64,000 nt of DNA from CBDATG01 sp965200145 (GTDB lineage Bacteria > Chloroflexota > Dehalococcoidia > Lucifugimonadales > Lucifugimonadaceae). The stretch lies in the NCBI GenBank assembly GCA_965200145.1, contig CBDATG010000002.1, positions 1,302,001-1,366,000 of the forward strand. Direction: 5' to 3'. The stretch's first letter is position 1, and every line of letters starts with the position of its first letter. This document shows positions 36,079 to 45,152 of this stretch, piece by piece. A program made the position numbers and the translations under genes. A model generated the notes under the pieces. The model saw only the letters and a list, made by a program, of their open reading frames with translations, made no database searches and was not told the origin of the DNA.

Positions 36079-36616
36079 CGGTAACAGTTGCGCGCCGCCG
36101 ACCGTTTTAAATTCGGCACCGATATTTGTGCAGGATGGCTTATTCGGAAACTCCTGCTTCGGGTGCGGTGCTTGGAATGAGCGCGGACTCAGAATCAAGT
36201 CAAGATGGTACGGCGACATCTCGATATGTGAGTTCACGCCCAAGGTACACCACGCCGCCATGCCGCACGACATCGTAAACGGCGGAATTATCGCAGCTGT
36301 GATCGACTGCCACTCGGTATGCACCGCCATCGCGGACGCCTACAGACGCGCAGGTCGCCACGCAGGCGATGGGCAGCGGCCTCTGCTCTGGTACGCCACG
36401 GCATCGCTCAAAATCGCATACCACAAACCGACTTCAATGGCCGGACCCTTCAGAATCGAAGCACGTGTGACGAGTGTGCGCGGACGCGGCACAAACGTAG
36501 AGGCGCGACTGGTCGATTGCCGCGGCGAGGAGACGTGTGTCGCCGAAGTGTTGGCCGTTGAAACGCCAGACAGCTGGGCGGACGACAGGGGGCTTTTCGT
36601 ATCCGCCGCACTGTAA
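36065..36616 (+). CDS. PaaI-type hotdog-fold thioesterase
   Basis: The 183-residue protein matches the hotdog acyl-CoA thioesterase family: FGCGAWNERGLRIKS, the helix region MPHDIVNGGIIAAVIDCHSVCTA, LKIAYHKPTSMAGPFRIEARV and RLVDCRGEETCVAEVLAV. HDIVNGGII holds the region of the catalytic Asp/Asn. I chose ATG at 36065 after GAAGG, overlapping uvrA by 14 bases. The substrate is unknown. It is convergent with the restriction endonuclease gene. Confidence 0.78.
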   Translation: MPDGDGNSCAPPTVLNSAPIFVQDGLFGNSCFGCGAWNERGLRIKSRWYGDISICEFTPKVHHAAMPHDIVNGGIIAAVIDCHSVCTAIADAYRRAGRHAGDGQRPLLWYATASLKIAYHKPTSMAGPFRIEARVTSVRGRGTNVEARLVDCRGEETCVAEVLAVETPDSWADDRGLFVSAAL

Positions 36617-36637
36617 GGCGGACCCGACAGCCAGGGT

Positions 36638-37396
36638 TCAAGCGCCAGCAGCTGAACCTGAGTTGAACTTGACTAGCTGACCCCAATCGATCCTGCCCGT
36701 GCGCGGTTCGCAGAAGTGATCAGCGAATTCGTTCTCAAACTGGCGCAGGATGACCGCCCGGTCCTCGGCGAAAGTCTGGTTCCGCTCCCTGGCCCGGTGC
36801 GCAAGCGGCTGAACAATACGAAGATAGAAGTCATCCTGGCCCGAAATGAACTGCCAAAACGACTGCCCGGCCAGCTTCCAGTAGTCGCCCTTGTCATAGG
36901 AATCCGATGTTCGGCCGTAACAGCACCCGTTCACCGCGATGACGTTCATAGCAGGGCTCCCTTGACGGATGATTTGCGTTGCGTTGCGGAAGTCCGTTCG
37001 CATCTTTGCCACTTGACTGGAGTTACCCCAATTCGGGCCCGACTTGATCGAAACGATGTAACGGGCATCGTCATTCTCCATCTCAAGGTCGATGCCAGTG
37101 ATCCCAGACTTTCGGCCGCCGTAGGCGAGTTTGGCCACCTCAATCGCCAATCCCTCAACGAAGTTCCCGAACATGCCCTCTTCTTGAGAACTGAGATGAG
37201 CGTCCAGCATAGGAGCGATTAGATCCCGCGGATCAACGATGCCCTTAGAGCGAAAGAGGTAAGGATTCTTTCGTCTTAGCAAGAGTCTGAGATCCAGCCC
37301 CTTGAGACGCTCCAGCCTCCGCTCATGAAATTCGTCGATATGTGCGTCAACATACTCAGTGATTGCACGTTGGTCGATGCGGTTAGGAGCAGCCAT
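36638..37396 (-). CDS. PmeII-like type II restriction endonuclease
   Basis: The 252-residue protein matches the PmeII restriction family: LRRKNPYLFRSKGI, SSQEEGMFGNFVEGLAIEVA, YIVSIKSGPNWGNSSQVAKM with a PD-(D/E)xK-like core (IDLEMENDDARYIVSIKSG), AVNGCCYGRTS and YWKLAGQSFWQFISGQDDFY. It cuts unmethylated DNA at a specific site, which the sequence does not reveal. The cognate methyltransferase gene lies 23 bases upstream on the same strand. This is a mobile-type accessory module between the thioesterase gene and a repeat-rich intergenic region. Confidence 0.85.
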   Translation of the reverse strand: MAAPNRIDQRAITEYVDAHIDEFHERRLERLKGLDLRLLLRRKNPYLFRSKGIVDPRDLIAPMLDAHLSSQEEGMFGNFVEGLAIEVAKLAYGGRKSGITGIDLEMENDDARYIVSIKSGPNWGNSSQVAKMRTDFRNATQIIRQGSPAMNVIAVNGCCYGRTSDSYDKGDYWKLAGQSFWQFISGQDDFYLRIVQPLAHRARERNQTFAEDRAVILRQFENEFADHFCEPRTGRIDWGQLVKFNSGSAAGA

Positions 37397-37419
37397 TGGT
37401 CAATAGTTCAAGCACGCCA

Positions 37420-38244
37420 TCAGGTCAGTGTCGATTGCGTGAGCTGATCGGCAAGTCGCTCAACTTCATCGCAATAGGTTTCGTTGAGTTCAACCCCGAT
37501 GGCGTGCCTGCCTAGCTCCATCGCAACAAAGGCCGTTGTGCCTGAACCCAGGAACGGATCTAGGACCGTGTCGCCAGGGTCTGTGAATAGTCGGATGAAC
37601 CAATTCGGTAACGGTTTCGGGAATGCCGCGCTATGGCTCCGGTTGGCGCACTCCGTGGCCAGGTGCAACACGTTCGTCGGGTAAGCCATATCCCGGCCGA
37701 CCCAGTTCTCGATCCTCTTACCAAAGCCGCTGCCCACCCTTGACACATCTCTCGTCTTGTCGGTCTCGCTCAAAGATTTTAACCGTCCGTTCGCCCATTC
37801 TCCGGTTGGTACCATGACGGACTCTTGGTTCATCTTGAACTTACGAGCCTTGTTGAATTGCAGTAATCGCTCCCAAGCATCACGAAAGCGGTTGGGCCAT
37901 TTTCCGGGATAGCTGTTCTTCTTGTGCCAGATGAACTCCTCTGTCCAGCGCCATCCCTGTTGCCTTAACGCCAGGATCAACTCAAGGACGTACGTGCTAC
38001 GTTCACCGTCAGCAGCATGTTCCTTGATGTTGAGCACAAACGTGCCGGACGGCTTCATGACTCGATAAAGCTCATCAGATATCTGCAAGAACCAATCGAC
38101 GTAGCCGTCGGCCCGTACTCCGCCGTAGGTCGACTTTCGCCGATCAGCATAAGGTGGCGACGTGAAGATCAGGTCAACCGAGTTCGACGCAACTTTGCGC
38201 AGTTCGTCCCGCGCATCGCCGCGGTATAGCGTGAGGTGTGGCAT
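37420..38244 (-). CDS. DNA methyltransferase of the PmeII-like R-M system
   Basis: The 274-residue protein is a beta-class amino-methyltransferase. Motif IV, TSPPYADRR (near residue 33), comes before motif I, DPFLGSGTTAFVAMELGRHAIGVELN. TSPPY is usual for N4-cytosine enzymes. It protects the host site against the downstream endonuclease. ATG at 38244 is chosen (MPHLTLYRGDA fits the family start); GTG ten codons earlier is possible. No ribosome binding site is evident. Confidence 0.88.
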   Translation of the reverse strand: MPHLTLYRGDARDELRKVASNSVDLIFTSPPYADRRKSTYGGVRADGYVDWFLQISDELYRVMKPSGTFVLNIKEHAADGERSTYVLELILALRQQGWRWTEEFIWHKKNSYPGKWPNRFRDAWERLLQFNKARKFKMNQESVMVPTGEWANGRLKSLSETDKTRDVSRVGSGFGKRIENWVGRDMAYPTNVLHLATECANRSHSAAFPKPLPNWFIRLFTDPGDTVLDPFLGSGTTAFVAMELGRHAIGVELNETYCDEVERLADQLTQSTLT

Positions 38245-38517
38245 TGTGTGTCGGGTCTGGTGGCGGTCAGTCACCGTCGTGGCTTCGGATGCTGTTAGAT
38301 GTTACTCGAAATGGTGGCCGAGTACGGTTAAAGCGTCGGCATTAGTGTGTTGTACTCATGATCCAACAACAAGAGTACTATTGAATGAAAAACCGAAGTT
38401 TCGACTTTACACCTCATTATAAACCAAACTTGACAAACCTAGGTGAATACGGTTACAAACGGCGCACCCGGCGACTTCCACCAAAGTTAACTGAAAGAGT
38501 TAGTGCGCGGACTAAGT

Positions 38518-38546
38518 ATAGGGGACCTTCATGTAAGGTCCCCTAT
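38518..38546. terminator. perfect 12-base stem, 5-base loop hairpin
   Basis: ATAGGGGACCTT (38518-38529) and AAGGTCCCCTAT (38535-38546) are exact reverse complements around CATGT. A pyrimidine-rich stretch follows on the plus strand but no long T-run. It may be a terminator or a regulator site. Confidence 0.5.
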
Positions 38547-38680
38547 CTCTTCTGTCTCTCAGGTTCCACTGGAGCGGCATTTCGGAGTGGTGAATGAAGA
38601 AGGTCTGCAGAAGGGAGTGGATTCGAGAACAGTGTTGTACCTTGACGTGGTGGCGGAACATACCGCGAGGATCCAGGCGA

Positions 38681-38812
38681 CAGGATTAACAGGGATAGGC
38701 AGGATACGGCAGGATGGTAACGGGATGACCATGTTAGCGTGACTCGCGCGTCACGGTACAACGCGCGAGTCAACCAACGAATCCCCTTTATCCTGCCTAT
38801 CCCTGTGAATCC
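38681..38812. repeat. palindromic AGGAT-box repeat, copy 3
   Basis: The left arm (38681-38716) has AGGAT/AGGGAT boxes. The inner 11-base perfect stem GACTCGCGCGT/ACGCGCGAGTC (38741-38751, 38761-38771) has a 9-base loop. The right arm with ATCCT/ATCCCT ends at 38812. It sits just downstream of the DUF362 gene stop. Confidence 0.75.
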
Positions 38813-38840
38813 AGTCAACGGAAGGTCACGCTGATGCCCG

Positions 38841-39995
38841 CTAATACCCCTTGAACAACTCGCCCCATGGCGTCTTTAGCGCCTCCCGCACGCGCTTCCT
38901 GCCGATAAAACGCAGCCAGAACTCGTTGTGGTACAGGTTGCTCGCCACGAATGCCCAGGGTGTCAACGGTGAGCGCAGTAAGGCGTGTTCCAACGGCTTC
39001 AGCGGTCCCCAGTAGATCAGCTTCTGCCCGCGCGAAGCAAACGTGTTCTCCGACGATGAGAAGCACCAGTCAACACCAGCTATGTCATCTCCTCGGATTT
39101 CAATCTCCGTAGGGTTGCCCACACCTAAGCCCATCTCGTGTGCTATGCGGATCTTGGGAATGGACATCGGATCAAGCCCCATCATCTTTGCGGCGGTAGC
39201 GTCGATTGCAACTTGATCGGCCGATGCCAGTATCACATTCTTTGTGTGGATGCGCATAGCCCTTGGTCCCGGTCCGTCACCGGCGAAAGTTCCATCCATC
39301 ACCGCGAAGATGCCCGAATGTATCTCGCGCTGAATCTGTAAGAGGTCAACTAACGTCTCGTGTATTTGCGCGTGCGTCCAGTGCCTATAGCGGTGTAGCA
39401 AGCCGCCGAACGCATTCTTCATCGCACCTGTCATCACCGTGAAGACATGGGTCTTGATCGTCGGCAGTTGCACGATGTTGGTGCCCAACATCAACTCCGG
39501 GATATAGATGCCATCTTGGTAAATATCATTCAGTACGAGCATCTCGGCATCGGGACGGTAGCGCACCCAGTTCACATCGTCGGTGTCCAGAATCACATGC
39601 GGCAACCCGAGCCGATCTTCGACAGCCGCATGCTTGTTGTTGATGCGACCTTCCACAGGGTCGACGACGACCGTCCCGTTGTGGGCCGCCAGCAGGTCGT
39701 CATATCCTCCCGCGCGCAGTGCGTTCGCCACCCCTTCAATCTGCCACGGCGCCGTTGAGCACGCCGGATAGTAGTGCTGCCACGATATGTTGACCTTCAA
39801 CAGTGTCTTAGCACCTGTTGTCAGTGCCCCGTCGTACTCCGCCAGCCGCATCAACTCAGAGTAGTCGTCCAGCACCGTCTCGGGGGACGTGTAAAGGACT
39901 GCGACAACTCCGAGCTTCGGTTCTGCCCGAGGGATATCGGGCTTCGTCACGACGCGTTCCGCACCGCTTACCGCAGCTTGTGGTCTGGTAGTCAA
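38841..39995 (-). CDS. DUF362 domain protein
   Basis: The 384-residue protein matches DUF362, an uncharacterised family often linked to iron-sulfur or radical chemistry. Segments are LLKVNISWQHYYPACSTAPW, VVVDPVEGRINNKHA, IVQLPTIKTHVFTVMTGAMKN, FAVMDGTFAGDGPGPRA and ASADQVAIDATAAKMMGLDP. No ferredoxin-type cysteine motif is present. TTG at 39995 is the annotated start; it lacks a clear ribosome binding site and could be later. It is divergent from the amidohydrolase gene, and a palindromic repeat lies directly after its stop. Confidence 0.8.
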   Translation of the reverse strand: MTTRPQAAVSGAERVVTKPDIPRAEPKLGVVAVLYTSPETVLDDYSELMRLAEYDGALTTGAKTLLKVNISWQHYYPACSTAPWQIEGVANALRAGGYDDLLAAHNGTVVVDPVEGRINNKHAAVEDRLGLPHVILDTDDVNWVRYRPDAEMLVLNDIYQDGIYIPELMLGTNIVQLPTIKTHVFTVMTGAMKNAFGGLLHRYRHWTHAQIHETLVDLLQIQREIHSGIFAVMDGTFAGDGPGPRAMRIHTKNVILASADQVAIDATAAKMMGLDPMSIPKIRIAHEMGLGVGNPTEIEIRGDDIAGVDWCFSSSENTFASRGQKLIYWGPLKPLEHALLRSPLTPWAFVASNLYHNEFWLRFIGRKRVREALKTPWGELFKGY

Positions 39996-40105
39996 ACGAA
40001 TAGCACCCGGTTCTTGGAAATCAGACCTGGGCGGAATAGCGTGCCCAGCATGATTCCATTATCCAACACCGTCTCCACGGAATCGCGAACCGTTACAGTT
40101 ACACC

Positions 40106-40960
40106 ATGCGCGTCGACTCGCTCACACATATCCTGCCTGGATACTTCGCTGAGAATCGCGATGCGATAATCCGCAAGGACCTCACGTTCGCAGAGCTGTT
40201 CGGATCGGTGCCCGACGCCAAGATAGGTTCGGCGAAGGCACTGCTCAATTCGATGGATGACGCTGATGTTGATATGTCGGTCATCGCCGGCTTCGGATGG
40301 ACAGACTTGGAGGCGGCACGCCGCTCTAACGACTACATATTGGAATCAGCTGCTGCACATCCCGATAGGCTAATGGCATGTTGCAGCGTCAATCCTCGTT
40401 GGGGGCAAGCCGCGATTGAAGAGGCAAACAGGTGCCTAACCGCTGGTGCAAAAGGAATCGGCGAGCTTCATGCTGGTACACAAGGATGGGGCAACCGCAT
40501 CGGTGACGAGCTGGACGACCTGATGGCGATAGCGGCCGAGTTCGATGCGGTCATGATCGTTCACGGCTCCGAACCTTATGGCCACGAGTACCCGGGCAAA
40601 GGTAGCACGACTCCCGACCGGTTGCACCGTCTCGCCAGTCGCTACCCTTCCAACCGTTTCGTTTTTTCTCACATGGGCGGCGGGCTGCCTTGGTACGCCA
40701 TGATGCCAGAGATAGGTTCTGCGCTTGACAACGTGTGGTACGATTCCGCCGCAACGCCCTATCTTTACCAGTCAAACGTATACTCAGCCGCGGTAACCGC
40801 CGTGGGTGCTGGCAGAGTGATGTTCGCCAGCGACTGGCCGCTCATCGGCCAACGCCGCGCAATCCGACACCTCGAGGCGGACGATCGTCAATCCCTGGCC
40901 GACCGGGAACGATTAATGGGACTCAACGCGGCACGAGTCTTCAAATTGCCGATACGTTAA
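40106..40960 (+). CDS. amidohydrolase family 2 (metal-dependent hydrolase/decarboxylase)
   Basis: The 284-residue TIM-barrel protein belongs to the amidohydrolase-2 group. It opens MRVDSLTHILPGY, where the usual HxH is replaced by a single His (DSLTH). It has CSVNPRWGQAAIEE, GIGELHAGTQGWG, VMIVHGSEPYGHEYPG, FVFSHMGGGLPWYAMM and VMFASDWPLIGQR with the late Asp. Family members hydrolyse lactones or decarboxylate aromatic acids. The incomplete N-terminal metal motif makes the reaction uncertain. Confidence 0.82.
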   Translation: MRVDSLTHILPGYFAENRDAIIRKDLTFAELFGSVPDAKIGSAKALLNSMDDADVDMSVIAGFGWTDLEAARRSNDYILESAAAHPDRLMACCSVNPRWGQAAIEEANRCLTAGAKGIGELHAGTQGWGNRIGDELDDLMAIAAEFDAVMIVHGSEPYGHEYPGKGSTTPDRLHRLASRYPSNRFVFSHMGGGLPWYAMMPEIGSALDNVWYDSAATPYLYQSNVYSAAVTAVGAGRVMFASDWPLIGQRRAIRHLEADDRQSLADRERLMGLNAARVFKLPIR

Positions 40961-41054
40961 ACGACTTAGCTTCATCAACCGCCGTCCGCGTGTATTATCA
41001 ATGCGTATAGTCGCGACTAAGCTGTCGCGTAGCGATTAACCTGCAAAATCTGAA

Positions 41055-42047
41055 ATGGCACTGTTACTAAACAGATCGGATGTCCAGAAGGTATTGACGA
41101 TGCCCACGGCCATCAATGCCGTGGAAGCCGCATTCTCGGAGCTGGCACGCGGTACCGCTGTGATGCCGCAACGCACTGTCATGACCGATGACGATACGGG
41201 CGGATGGATCGCATACATGCCGTCCTACTTGAGGTCAAGCGGTGCGCTCGGGATCAAAGCCGTCACCGTGTACAAGTCCAATCCATCCGACTTCGGCTTA
41301 CCCACGACGCTCGGCACCATACTCATCCAAGACAACCTGACTGGGCAGGTAGTGGCGGCCATGGATGGCGGTTACCTCACTGCCGTCCGCACTGGCGCAG
41401 TCGCCGGCGTTGCAACCAAGCACATGGCGCGGACCGAGTCCGAAGTAGCAGGCATCATGGGTACAGGCGTGCAAGCGCGCCAACAGGCAGTCGCAATCGC
41501 CGAAGCCAGCCATGTAAAGACCATGCTGACATACTCGTTGGAACCGGAAGCGGAGCGAAAACTGTTCGCGGAGTGGGTCGCAGATCAGACTGGGCTTGAG
41601 GTAATCCTCGCTTCAGACGGCGAAGAGCTATGCAGGTCATCCGATGTAGTCTCGCTTGCAACGACCGCCGCGGAACCTATCGTGAGTGGCGACTGGTGGA
41701 AACCGGGTGCGCACATCAACAGCATCGGGTCGCATGCTCCTGGGATACGGGAGACTGACACGGCCACAATACGTCGAGCTCGTGTTATCTGCGACCAGAC
41801 ATCCGCTTGTATGGCGGAGGCGGGCGACATCATCACTCCTGTTGAGGACGGGGAATACGCCTGGGACGAAGTCGCCGGAGACCTCGGCGATGTGATCAAC
41901 GGTGATATTGCAGGCCGGACTGGCGATGACGAGGTAACGCTGTTCAAGAGCGTTGGTCTTGCAATACAGGATATAGCGTGCGCGGCATTGGTTTACGACG
42001 GCGCGATCGCGCAAGGAATAGGTACCGAATTCGATTTCAGTAGTTGA
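41055..42047 (+). CDS. ornithine cyclodeaminase/mu-crystallin family protein
   Basis: The 330-residue NAD(P)-binding protein has PQRTVMTDDDTGGWIAYMPSYL, LGIKAVTVYKSNPSDFGLPT, MDGGYLTAVRTGAVAGVATK and IMGTGVQARQQAVAI, the family Rossmann motif. IGSHAPGIRETDTATIRRA is near the C-terminus. Members include ornithine cyclodeaminase, ketimine reductase and alanine dehydrogenase; the neighbours do not decide which. It is followed 60 bases later by a 2-hydroxyacid dehydrogenase gene in the same direction. Confidence 0.85.
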   Translation: MALLLNRSDVQKVLTMPTAINAVEAAFSELARGTAVMPQRTVMTDDDTGGWIAYMPSYLRSSGALGIKAVTVYKSNPSDFGLPTTLGTILIQDNLTGQVVAAMDGGYLTAVRTGAVAGVATKHMARTESEVAGIMGTGVQARQQAVAIAEASHVKTMLTYSLEPEAERKLFAEWVADQTGLEVILASDGEELCRSSDVVSLATTAAEPIVSGDWWKPGAHINSIGSHAPGIRETDTATIRRARVICDQTSACMAEAGDIITPVEDGEYAWDEVAGDLGDVINGDIAGRTGDDEVTLFKSVGLAIQDIACAALVYDGAIAQGIGTEFDFSS

Positions 42048-42107
42048 TCGGCGTGCTCATCCCTGCAACGGGAAGTCGCGTGCCAAAAGCAAAAGAATGG
42101 AGCTGCT

Positions 42108-43172
42108 ATGACACTCAAGGTTGCAGTAACGTGCGAGACGTTCGTTGATGTCAAGTCGATAATCGAATCGGCGGGCGACATCGAGGTTTCAATCCTCGGA
42201 GGTTTCCAACAGAGCGACGAATACATTGACGCGCTAAAGGACATGGATGGCGCGCTGATCGCGACATGGCCATTGACGGACCGGACGGTGTTGGAGGAAT
42301 GCTCCAAGCTGAAGGTCGTGAGCCGTATGGGCGTGGGCGTTGACTCAATCGACCTTGATGCCGCGACTGAGCTAGGTGTGTTGGCATGCAACGTGCCTGG
42401 TGTCAACACTGTGGAAGTAGCAGACCACGCCATGGCATTGGTGCTGGCAATACTGCGTCGACTGCCTGAGACGATTGCAGACACACGACGCGGCAAGTGG
42501 TCAGACGACCCGGCTCTGATGCGCGAGCACCAGACGACAGTAGACAGAGTCGCAGGCAAAACTGTCGGCATCCTCGGAGTCGGGAACATAGGCCGCGCGT
42601 TTTCACAACGGGTACGCGGTTTCGGACCTAAGCGCGTCATCGGGTTGGACCCAGTGGTGCCACAATCGACCGCCGACCTATACGGAATCCAGCTCGTCGA
42701 CCAAGACGAGTTCTTCACCGAATCGGACATCATATCGATCCATGCGCCACATGTGACCGCTACGCATCACATCGTGAACGCTGAGACTCTAGCGCAAATG
42801 AAGCCTACCGCCATCCTAGTCAATTGCTCGCGCGGGCAGATCGTCGACCAGGTGGCATTGCACGCCGCGCTCCGAGATGGCCAGATAGCGTTCGCAGGTC
42901 TAGACGTGACAGAAGTCGAGCCGATAGACCCTGAAGACCCGATACTAAGCCTCCCGAACATCTACGTAACGCCACACCTTGCGGGTTACTCTCCGACGTT
43001 CTTAGAGGAATGTGGTATAAAGCAAGCCGAAAACGTGTCACGCGCGCTCACCGGCTTGCCTCCGCACGGACTAGCCAACCCTGAGGTCATAAAGACGATC
43101 GCTGTAATGCGTTCGCAGGACGGCGGCAGATGGAAGGGTATCCCAGATTTCCGCACTGGAACAGGGTTCTAA
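42108..43172 (+). CDS. D-2-hydroxyacid dehydrogenase (SerA/CtBP-like)
   Basis: The 354-residue protein is an NAD-dependent D-2-hydroxyacid dehydrogenase. It has VVSRMGVGVDSIDLDAATELG, NTVEVADHAMALVLAILRRL, the nucleotide motif GKTVGILGVGNIGRAFSQRV, ILVNCSRGQIVDQVALHAAL with catalytic Arg, DVTEVEPI with Glu, and YVTPHLAGYSP with catalytic His. No ACT or ASB domain follows, so a role in serine synthesis is uncertain; a C-terminal-binding-protein-like dehydrogenase fits equally. GGAG lies five bases before the ATG. Confidence 0.86.
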   Translation: MTLKVAVTCETFVDVKSIIESAGDIEVSILGGFQQSDEYIDALKDMDGALIATWPLTDRTVLEECSKLKVVSRMGVGVDSIDLDAATELGVLACNVPGVNTVEVADHAMALVLAILRRLPETIADTRRGKWSDDPALMREHQTTVDRVAGKTVGILGVGNIGRAFSQRVRGFGPKRVIGLDPVVPQSTADLYGIQLVDQDEFFTESDIISIHAPHVTATHHIVNAETLAQMKPTAILVNCSRGQIVDQVALHAALRDGQIAFAGLDVTEVEPIDPEDPILSLPNIYVTPHLAGYSPTFLEECGIKQAENVSRALTGLPPHGLANPEVIKTIAVMRSQDGGRWKGIPDFRTGTGF

Positions 43173-43278
43173 CCGATTAGCCAGAATGCCATCGGTGGAT
43201 GTGTCAACAACCGCGTGTCGCGCGCTGCTCTTGAGCATCGCGACCAGCCGGGTTTCGCGTCAAGGTCACACAACGCGC

Positions 43279-44862
43279 TCAACTCGCCCTGTTCGGCTTC
43301 ACCTCGCACTCCCATCGCAACCTCGCCCACTCGTGCCGACGGCGGAACTGATCCAGGACTTCATCCCGTAAAGCATCCGTCTTGATCAGACCGTCCTGCC
43401 GCGCCTTGTAGGTCGTTTCCTCAGGCGTCAACCTGTCGGATTTGTTGCTGTTGCAGATCGTGCACGCCATCGCACGGTTCCAGCAGTCATCGTTGGTACC
43501 GTCACGCCTGTTGGGCTCGATGTGGTCCAGATGCAGCTCGCGCCTGTCTGCAACCTTCTCAGTGCCGCAGTACCAGCACTGCGGACCCCACTGCCTGATG
43601 AACGCCCGCCAGATCTCCTCGCTCGATTCAACCGGGGTCTGGCGGAACCTGATCTCAGGCAAAGGCTCCGCGACCGTCGGCAGCGGCTCGTCGACCGTCG
43701 TGCGCTCGGGCAGCTGACCCGGACCGCGAACCTTGATCATGCGGTCGCCGTACTCCAGCTTCTGGTCTATCTCAGAGCCGTCCGGGGCATCAACCGCGAT
43801 CTCGCCCTCGGTGACGATCCCCAGCTCCGGGTGCTTGTGGAACTGGCGGCGAACGACCGTCCACGCCCTGGGAGACATGTCGCACGCCATCCACCTCCTG
43901 CCAGTAAGCTGCGCCGCCACTGGGACGTACGCGCATCCCGCGAAGCAGTCGAGCACCATGTCGCCCGGGTCGCTGCTGGCCTCGATGATGCGCTTTGCCA
44001 ATGCCTGTGGTTTCTGCGTAGGGTATCCAGTGCGCTCCCCTGATACGTTGATCAGAGGTTTGATGTCGTCCCAAACATCGCGTACGTACACATCCGCAAA
44101 CGGTCTGCCTTCAGCGTCCGTATCGGTGTTGAAGAAAGGCTGGTCGTAGTAGACCCGTTCCTGCAAAGGCTGGTGAGAGTAGCTATTGGAGCGCACATAG
44201 AACAACAACGTGTCGTGCTTACGTGGCCAGTATCGCTTGCTCACGCCACCAGTGCGGTACGACCAGACGATCTCGTTGCGGAAATTGTCTTTGCCAAAGA
44301 CTGCGTCCATCATCTGTCGCAGGTATGCGTTCGCCTCATGGTCGCAGTGGACATAGACGCTACCTGTCTGTTTCAGGATGCGCTTGACCTCAAGCATCCT
44401 TGCCACCATGAACGCGATATAGGCCGCGGTGCTGTCGCTGTGTGTATGCCGAGTCGCGTTGATCAGCCAGTAAGCACCCGGGCATATTCCTGCAAGGTCG
44501 CGCAACCACTCCTCACGAACCCGGACTCGAAAGCTCCAGATGTCCTCAAATGTAGCGGTGGTGCCAGACTGGTCTGGGTACTCAAGCCCGGCATCGTAGG
44601 CAGTGGCAACGTCGTACACCCCCCATGACTCCATGAGCTCCCGCTCAATGCGCTTCTCGTCTTCACTCAGCGGCGGCGTTATCTCACCCTCAAAGGTCTG
44701 TCGCTTGCCAAACGGCGGGTCAATGCACACCAGATCAACGCTCTCATTGTCCAGCGATTTCAGGAACGGCAGATTGTCACTGATGAACACCGTCCCGTCG
44801 AGTGCGTCTGTGTTAATGGATGGCATGTCGTTAACTGCGTGCGTCCAATCCGAGTTCGGCAT
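43279..44862 (-). CDS. DNA methyltransferase fused to an HNH nuclease domain
   Basis: The 527-residue protein joins two activities. Residues 20-350 form a DNA methyltransferase with DPPF at 48-51 (N6-adenine type), followed by VHCDHEANAYLRQMMDAVFG, YPTQKPQALAKRII and LDCFAGCAYVPVAAQ (305-317) as an atypical motif I. In that motif the usual GSGT is GCAY. Residues 425-480 form an HNH domain, CWYCGTEKVADRRELHLDHI, then CWNRAMACTICNSNKSDR. No separate endonuclease or specificity gene is adjacent, so it may be a single-chain restriction-modification enzyme. It is convergent with the dehydrogenase gene. Confidence 0.85.
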   Translation of the reverse strand: MPNSDWTHAVNDMPSINTDALDGTVFISDNLPFLKSLDNESVDLVCIDPPFGKRQTFEGEITPPLSEDEKRIERELMESWGVYDVATAYDAGLEYPDQSGTTATFEDIWSFRVRVREEWLRDLAGICPGAYWLINATRHTHSDSTAAYIAFMVARMLEVKRILKQTGSVYVHCDHEANAYLRQMMDAVFGKDNFRNEIVWSYRTGGVSKRYWPRKHDTLLFYVRSNSYSHQPLQERVYYDQPFFNTDTDAEGRPFADVYVRDVWDDIKPLINVSGERTGYPTQKPQALAKRIIEASSDPGDMVLDCFAGCAYVPVAAQLTGRRWMACDMSPRAWTVVRRQFHKHPELGIVTEGEIAVDAPDGSEIDQKLEYGDRMIKVRGPGQLPERTTVDEPLPTVAEPLPEIRFRQTPVESSEEIWRAFIRQWGPQCWYCGTEKVADRRELHLDHIEPNRRDGTNDDCWNRAMACTICNSNKSDRLTPEETTYKARQDGLIKTDALRDEVLDQFRRRHEWARLRWECEVKPNRAS

Positions 44863-45085
44863 TGCAGGAACGCGCGACTCCTCAAATGCTATCGGTCATG
44901 AATGTTCCGGGAATTCGTTACGCATCCGTGCGAAACTAAGCGCACTAGATAACGGTGCGACGGTCCCATATCTCAACGGTATCGGAATAGTCAAGTTTGT
45001 GCAAGCGGTTTGTGTCACGACGACGCGGCGATTCCTCGTCGTGCACGCAGCCACGAGACTACCTCGCCGCGCTACATAAAGCCAA

Positions 45086-45122
45086 CAGCCGACCTCGCAG
45101 GTTATTACCCGCGGGTCGGCTG
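45086..45122 (-). terminator. hairpin downstream of the coiled-coil gene
   Basis: CAGCCGACC (45086-45094) pairs with GGTCGGCTG (45114-45122), with an imperfect inner extension. It lies about 30 bases after the stop of the coiled-coil gene, and TTGGCTTT follows on the minus strand. A terminator is the simplest reading. Confidence 0.55.
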
Positions 45123-45152
45123 CTTAGCTGCCTCCTGTGCCTAGAAGTGGCT

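Larger units (their letters stand above)
38245..38840. other. 596-base gene-free stretch
   Basis: It contains an AT-rich segment (38330-38460) with a TTGACA hexamer at 38430, a perfect hairpin at 38518-38546 and repeat copy 3 at 38681-38812. No credible gene was seen. The AT-rich part is unlike the GC-rich surroundings and may mark the edge of the acquired restriction-modification module. Confidence 0.5.

Noticed and set aside
12449..40098. A shared 14-base string (CGCGAACCGTTACA) near 12449 and 40085, both upstream of genes
   Set aside because: A few chance 14-base repeats are expected in a window of this size, and no further copies were noticed.
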